Below are positions 7,493 through 10,361 of a DNA stretch of 10,361 nucleotides, piece by piece; position 1 is the first letter of the stretch; each line of letters opens with the position of its first letter. A program made the position numbers and the translations under genes. Under the pieces are notes generated by a model. It did not search any database, was not told the origin of the DNA, and was given only the letters and a program-made list of their open reading frames with translations. The DNA comes from Acidobacteriota bacterium (lineage in GTDB: Bacteria > Acidobacteriota > Terriglobia > Terriglobales > Acidobacteriaceae): NCBI GenBank assembly GCA_021778815.1, contig JAJYBW010000094.1:1-10361 (forward strand), written 5' to 3'.

Positions 7493-8808
7493 TGGTACAG
7501 CGACAAAAACTTCTCTCTATATTCTGCCTCGCGGAAAGGAAGACGTGCATGCAGGGAATCCTCTGGGAGCGCTCCATGTTGGAAACGCCGCTTTGGAAAT
7601 ACCGGCATGTCGAAACCGGTGACCGCCCTGACTCCGCGCCTCACAATTTCGCCCTTCAGCGCGTAAAGCCGCTCCACGCTGTATTGCGTCAGAGCTATGA
7701 ATGGTATTGCCTCCGCCACGGTAATGACGGCTGGCCGGGTGTAGGGACTGAATCCGACAAATCCGTGGTATCGAGAGGTGGCGTAGGTGCGTACGTAGGA
7801 GCGGCTCAAACCGCCGCTATAGGTCAGAGAGTGCTTGATTTTGCCCACGCCCCAGCCCTCCTGGTAGAGCATCGGATTGTGGATCACGCTGCGAATCGTC
7901 AGTTCCGGGTTCTCTTCGATGGGATAGTCTTTCAGATTTTCGTCGCCGCCGTCGCCGTCGATCAGGTAGCGCCAGTCGGGATAACGAGCGCGAATGCCCC
8001 GTCCTAACGCCATCGCCATGGTCGCAGATTCGATATCAAGCGGTTTATAGTCTTCCACCACGCGTATGGTCGCGTTCACATCCAGCGCAGATGCATCGGC
8101 TTCAATCGGCTCGAGGAACAGGGATAGTTCGACTTGCTCCAGGAATGATCGCGCTTGTTGCAAATCCGGGCCATCGCCAAGGTCGAGAACGAATGCCTTC
8201 AGCCGGCTGGGGCTCATGCCCAGTTTTCGCATGACGTGATATGCGGTGATGAACACACTGGCGCTGTCAATTCCGCCGGAGAAGCAAATGCCGATCGGCT
8301 CGTCGGTGGGAATCGTCTGCAGCCACTGCGCCATTTCTTCCGCCAACGCGGAGATATAGGTCTCCCCAATAACATCGAGATCGGCGGGTAGTGTTCCAGA
8401 AAGCGGCGTGAAGAAGCGGGTATAGACGGGGTCGGGATCGGGGCACCCAATCAACTGCAGCTCGACCACGTAATGAGCGGGGACCATGCGCGTATAACTC
8501 GGATGAAACTGCCCATCGAGTCGTTCCAACTTCAACCATTCGTAGATTGTGTCAATGCGGGAAGCGACGATGAGGGCTGGGCCTTCCTGGCGCTTGGCCA
8601 GGAAGTAGCGCATGGGCCGGTCGAGCGAGCGAGCCATCCTGACTGTCTTGCCCGATTTCGCAAGCAGGGCGAATGAGCCCTGGATTCGGCGCACCGAGTC
8701 CGCAGAGCCCTCTAAGAGTAATTCCCTCGCCTCATCGACGCTCATATTGTAGATATGGTTTGATTCCGGCTCCGTCAGATCGACGACGCGTCCAACATAA
8801 TGATCCAT
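7489..8808 (-). CDS. Asparagine-synthetase-like amidotransferase lacking the glutaminase cysteine
   Basis: 439 residues from the ATG at 8808. The C-terminal half is the ATP-pyrophosphatase synthetase domain: ICFSGGIDSAS holds the PP-loop (SGGIDS at about 177-182) and LIDGDGGDENLKDY (about 282-295) matches the AsnB acidic motif. It would adenylate a carboxylate and form an amide. The N-terminal 120 residues retain the outline of the class II glutaminase fold (QGSFALLA, RMARSLDRPMRYF, ALIVASRIDTI) but have no Cys after Met1, nor any Cys before about residue 122, so glutamine cannot be hydrolysed in the usual way. Such domains occur in beta-lactam and carbapenam synthetases and lasso-peptide cyclases, which join an amine already on the substrate. 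An upstream in-frame ATG at 8826 would add six residues, but GAGGAG 4 bases before 8808 favours the shorter form. Its stop overlaps the radical SAM start (TTGA). The substrate is unknown. Confidence 0.87.
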   Translation of the reverse strand: MDHYVGRVVDLTEPESNHIYNMSVDEARELLLEGSADSVRRIQGSFALLAKSGKTVRMARSLDRPMRYFLAKRQEGPALIVASRIDTIYEWLKLERLDGQFHPSYTRMVPAHYVVELQLIGCPDPDPVYTRFFTPLSGTLPADLDVIGETYISALAEEMAQWLQTIPTDEPIGICFSGGIDSASVFITAYHVMRKLGMSPSRLKAFVLDLGDGPDLQQARSFLEQVELSLFLEPIEADASALDVNATIRVVEDYKPLDIESATMAMALGRGIRARYPDWRYLIDGDGGDENLKDYPIEENPELTIRSVIHNPMLYQEGWGVGKIKHSLTYSGGLSRSYVRTYATSRYHGFVGFSPYTRPAVITVAEAIPFIALTQYSVERLYALKGEIVRRGVRAVTGFDMPVFPKRRFQHGALPEDSLHARLPFREAEYREKFLSLYH

Positions 8809-8812
8809 CGCA

Positions 8813-8818
8813 CTCCTC
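8813..8818 (-). promoter_or_regulatory. Ribosome binding site that decides the AsnB-like start
   Basis: GAGGAG on the - strand stands 4 bases before the ATG at 8808-8806. It supports this start over the ATG at 8826, which lacks a comparable site. Confidence 0.6.
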
Positions 8819-8855
8819 GAAAGCATTGCGTGCTGGCATACCGTGGCAGGCCGCG

Positions 8856-8861
8856 ATCATA
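8856..8861 (-). promoter_or_regulatory. Possible -10 element in front of the AsnB-like gene
   Basis: The 85-base gap between the DUF169 gene and the AsnB-like gene is the largest in the window. On the - strand it contains TATGAT, one mismatch from the TATAAT consensus, placing a start of transcription roughly 40 bases before the ATG at 8808. No convincing -35 hexamer lies 16-18 bases upstream. The three-gene cassette could therefore have its own promoter, but simple read-through from the upstream genes is as likely. Confidence 0.2.
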
Positions 8862-8893
8862 CCCCAGAGCTATTGTAAGGACAGGTTTCCTGG

Positions 8894-9664
8894 TCAGCCG
8901 TTGAGAGCGGCCAGCGAGTCCTTAATCGTGGGAGCCATTCCAGCTTCGATTTGTTGCCGCCGTACTTGATGAAATTGCGAGAGCACAGCATTCGCATTTG
9001 CCAGCACTGCGATACGTTCAGCATACGCTGCCAGTTTGGCGCCAGGAATCGCAAAGAGTGCCACCTCGTCTGAGAACACGTTGAGATAGGCTCGGGCGCC
9101 GCAACAACCAAGGCTCAGGGCCGCTCGTCCCGTGTTCATGACCTGTGGCACTACCGCGCATGCGGGTCTTCCCATCGCGGGTGGAACTTGATTCTCCACC
9201 TGCTGCGTAGCCTCAGAGAGGACCAGCGTTTGGTTCGCATGTACAAAGAGGATGACAACATCGGGAGAAAGTCGCGCCTGGGACAATGGCGAGTAAATCA
9301 CATGACTCAACCGGGAGTGAAGAACCGGAATCTGCGGCAGGTCTTCTTCTCGCACATACCCCAGTTCGCCGAATACCTTCAGCGCATCCATCAGGTCAGT
9401 TTGCTGTTCGGCAGATGCCTGCAGGTTATGAGTGTAGACTCCGATGGCGCAGCGATTGTGATCGTCGGCCGTGGTTGCAAATGCTCCCGCCCCAGCATCT
9501 TCCCAAAAACGGCATCCGGCGGCCACCCGTCCGCTGTGGGTTGGAATTCCGGCAGGGGGAGAGTCGGTGAAGGAGATGGCGATGGGCGGTTGTTTCAGAT
9601 TGAGGCAGCCGGTCAGGGTGCTTTCAATTTCCTCGAGGTTCATGTTGCGCAATTCCGTGGTCAT
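8894..9664 (-). CDS. DUF169 domain protein
   Basis: 256 residues, with no signal peptide or membrane segment, so probably cytoplasmic. It fits the DUF169 family (COG2043), a widespread family of unknown function: LNLKQPPIAISF near the N-terminus, AAGCRFWEDA (Cys 51), HNRCAIGVYTHN (Cys 72), GRPACAVVPQ (Cys 169) and SLGCCGARAY (Cys 187 and 188). The repeated Cys in conserved-looking settings hint at metal, cluster or thiol chemistry, but I know of no proven activity. The ATG at 9664 is supported by GAGGAG (9669-9674) 4 bases upstream. It lies 59 bases after the HMA protein gene and 85 bases before the AsnB-like gene, all on the same strand, so one transcript is plausible. Confidence 0.85.
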   Translation of the reverse strand: MTTELRNMNLEEIESTLTGCLNLKQPPIAISFTDSPPAGIPTHSGRVAAGCRFWEDAGAGAFATTADDHNRCAIGVYTHNLQASAEQQTDLMDALKVFGELGYVREEDLPQIPVLHSRLSHVIYSPLSQARLSPDVVILFVHANQTLVLSEATQQVENQVPPAMGRPACAVVPQVMNTGRAALSLGCCGARAYLNVFSDEVALFAIPGAKLAAYAERIAVLANANAVLSQFHQVRRQQIEAGMAPTIKDSLAALNG

Positions 9665-9723
9665 ATGGCTCCTCAGCCCGGCGATGCGGCTGCCGCGCTC
9701 TCCTGAGTTTGAGTTGTAGTTGA

Positions 9724-10029
9724 TCAGGCGTGATCTTCAGGCTCGACACTGAATCCAAGCTCGCTGATAAATTCCTTCAGCGTCGCCTCGGTGACGGATG
9801 ACGGATCGTACTGGATTACCACCTGCGCCTCCGGATAGGTAGCCTTCACCCATTTCACGCCCTTTTGCTGACGGAGCATGGTTTCCAGTCCGACCGCACA
9901 CGTGACGCAGGTAAACCCTTTCACCCGCCAGGAAACGGATTTGGTTGTGCCGGCGTTCACGGCTTCAACAGCGACCAGACTGCCCGCGCCGGCAAGGGTC
10001 ATCATTTGTACAAAACGTCTGCGTTGCAT
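9724..10029 (-). CDS. Tat-exported heavy-metal-associated (HMA, MerP-like) domain protein
   Basis: 101 residues from the ATG at 10029. The N-terminus MQRRRFVQMMTLAGAGSLVA has the twin-arginine pattern (RRxF) and a hydrophobic stretch, with likely cleavage near VNAG, so it should reach the periplasm folded. The mature part is one ferredoxin-like HMA domain with the metal site GFTCVTCAVGLE (Cys 41 and 44), resembling MerP or periplasmic copper chaperones and CopZ. The usual GMxCxxC is GFTCxxC here. The strand IQYDPSSVTEATLKEFI is typical of the second half of HMA domains. The frame is open 28 codons further upstream to 10113, but AAGGAG 6 bases before 10029 and the export signal fix the start there. 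It may bring Cu, Hg or another soft metal to a partner; metal specificity cannot be read from the sequence. Confidence 0.85.
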   Translation of the reverse strand: MQRRRFVQMMTLAGAGSLVAVEAVNAGTTKSVSWRVKGFTCVTCAVGLETMLRQQKGVKWVKATYPEAQVVIQYDPSSVTEATLKEFISELGFSVEPEDHA

Positions 10030-10035
10030 TGTCTT

Positions 10036-10041
10036 CTCCTT
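10036..10041 (-). promoter_or_regulatory. Ribosome binding site that decides the HMA protein start
   Basis: AAGGAG on the - strand is 6 bases before the ATG at 10029-10027, an ideal spacing. It rules in favour of the start that leaves the twin-arginine signal at the N-terminus. Confidence 0.75.
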
Positions 10042-10046
10042 ATCCC

Positions 10047-10064
10047 TGTGCCGAACCGGGCACA
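10047..10064 (-). other. Short intercistronic inverted repeat
   Basis: TGTGCC and GGCACA form a 6-base-pair stem around a 6-base loop in the gap between the transporter gene and the HMA gene, just before the ribosome binding site of the latter. On the - strand the T-run precedes the stem rather than follows it, so it is not an intrinsic terminator. It may be an mRNA-stability or coupling element, or chance. Confidence 0.3.
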
Positions 10065-10076
10065 AAAACGCATCCT

Positions 10077-10361
10077 TCATTTCGCCACAGCGATACCCGG
10101 TTGATACTTCCATGCGGTCTGACCCATAGCATGATCGGAAAAACGTGTATCCGTATATTGATCGAACTCGATTTTCTTGTTCAGAACGCCAGTTTCCATC
10201 ATCAAATCGCGCACCAGGTCGAAATCCGCCTTGCGCGGCGCGAGCTGTGTATAGGTCACGCGATCCATGGGGTTCGTCAACGCCCAGCGCAGAAGAGCCG
10301 GCTTCTGGTTGTAATAAAATCGGCCAACAAAATCGCTTGCGTCGTGTCGCGGTCGGTTTTG
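10077..10361 (-). CDS. C-terminal part of an ABC transporter substrate-binding protein (NMT1/THI5/SsuA type), truncated by window edge
   Basis: The frame is open from the right edge to the TGA at 10079-10077, so about 94 C-terminal residues are visible and no start is present. The sequence (ALTNPMDRVTYTQLAPRK, DFDLVRDLMMETGVLNKKI, FDQYTDTRFSDHA) resembles the C-terminal end of periplasmic NitT/TauT-family binding proteins, which feed nitrate, sulfonate, pyrimidine-precursor or similar small molecules to an ABC importer. The ligand cannot be judged from this fragment. The gene lies 47 bases upstream of the HMA protein gene on the same strand. The permease and ATPase genes, if any, are outside the window. 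Confidence 0.65.
   Translation of the reverse strand, partial: QNRPRHDASDFVGRFYYNQKPALLRWALTNPMDRVTYTQLAPRKADFDLVRDLMMETGVLNKKIEFDQYTDTRFSDHAMGQTAWKYQPGIAVAK

Noticed and set aside
10030..10113. 28-codon upstream extension of the HMA protein to 10113
   Set aside because: It would bury the twin-arginine signal in the middle of the protein and ignore the ideal ribosome binding site before 10029.

Overview
The window is a compact, fully coding stretch of moderately GC-rich bacterial DNA, most like Acidobacteriota (Terriglobia/Acidobacteriaceae type). That guess is inference. It rests on the tandem FG-GAP/ASPIC-UnbV (CRTAC1-like) proteins, on the distinctive C-terminal half of the first gene, and on overall gene style; no rRNA or other marker gene is present. 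I see no tRNA, rRNA, CRISPR array, insertion sequence or plasmid/phage gene, and no intergenic gap above about 85 bases.

Left half (1-4954, + strand): three genes joined by two 4-base ATGA stop/start overlaps. The first (5' end outside the window) is a large FG-GAP-repeat protein with an ASPIC-like segment and a long unassigned C-terminal half. The second is a 596-residue membrane-anchored FG-GAP protein with a clear C-terminal ASPIC/UnbV domain. The third is a 288-residue polytopic membrane protein of the NqrB/RnfD superfamily, to which the UnbU proteins of enediyne clusters are also related. The trio looks like an envelope/periplasmic unit of unknown function: two beta-propeller-type exported proteins plus an orphan redox-type membrane subunit.

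Right half (4971-10361, - strand, read right to left): the tail of an ABC-transporter substrate-binding protein (NMT1/THI5/SsuA type), a small Tat-exported heavy-metal-associated (HMA, MerP-like) protein, a DUF169 protein, then a tight three-gene cassette. The cassette is an asparagine-synthetase-like amide-forming enzyme without the glutaminase cysteine, a radical SAM enzyme resembling the archaeal RaSEA/TIGR01210 group, and a flavin-dependent oxidoreductase of the halogenase/geranylgeranyl-reductase superfamily. The last three are joined by 4-base overlaps that use non-ATG starts (TTGA and CTGA). The two blocks converge with a 16-base gap and no recognisable terminator.

The most interesting possibility is that the AsnB-like / radical SAM / flavoenzyme cassette is a small uncharacterised biosynthetic or modification pathway: ATP-dependent amide formation, radical chemistry and flavin oxidation or halogenation. 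It faces an UnbV/UnbU-like envelope module. No polyketide synthase, precursor peptide or other scaffold-forming gene is in the window, so the product cannot be named.
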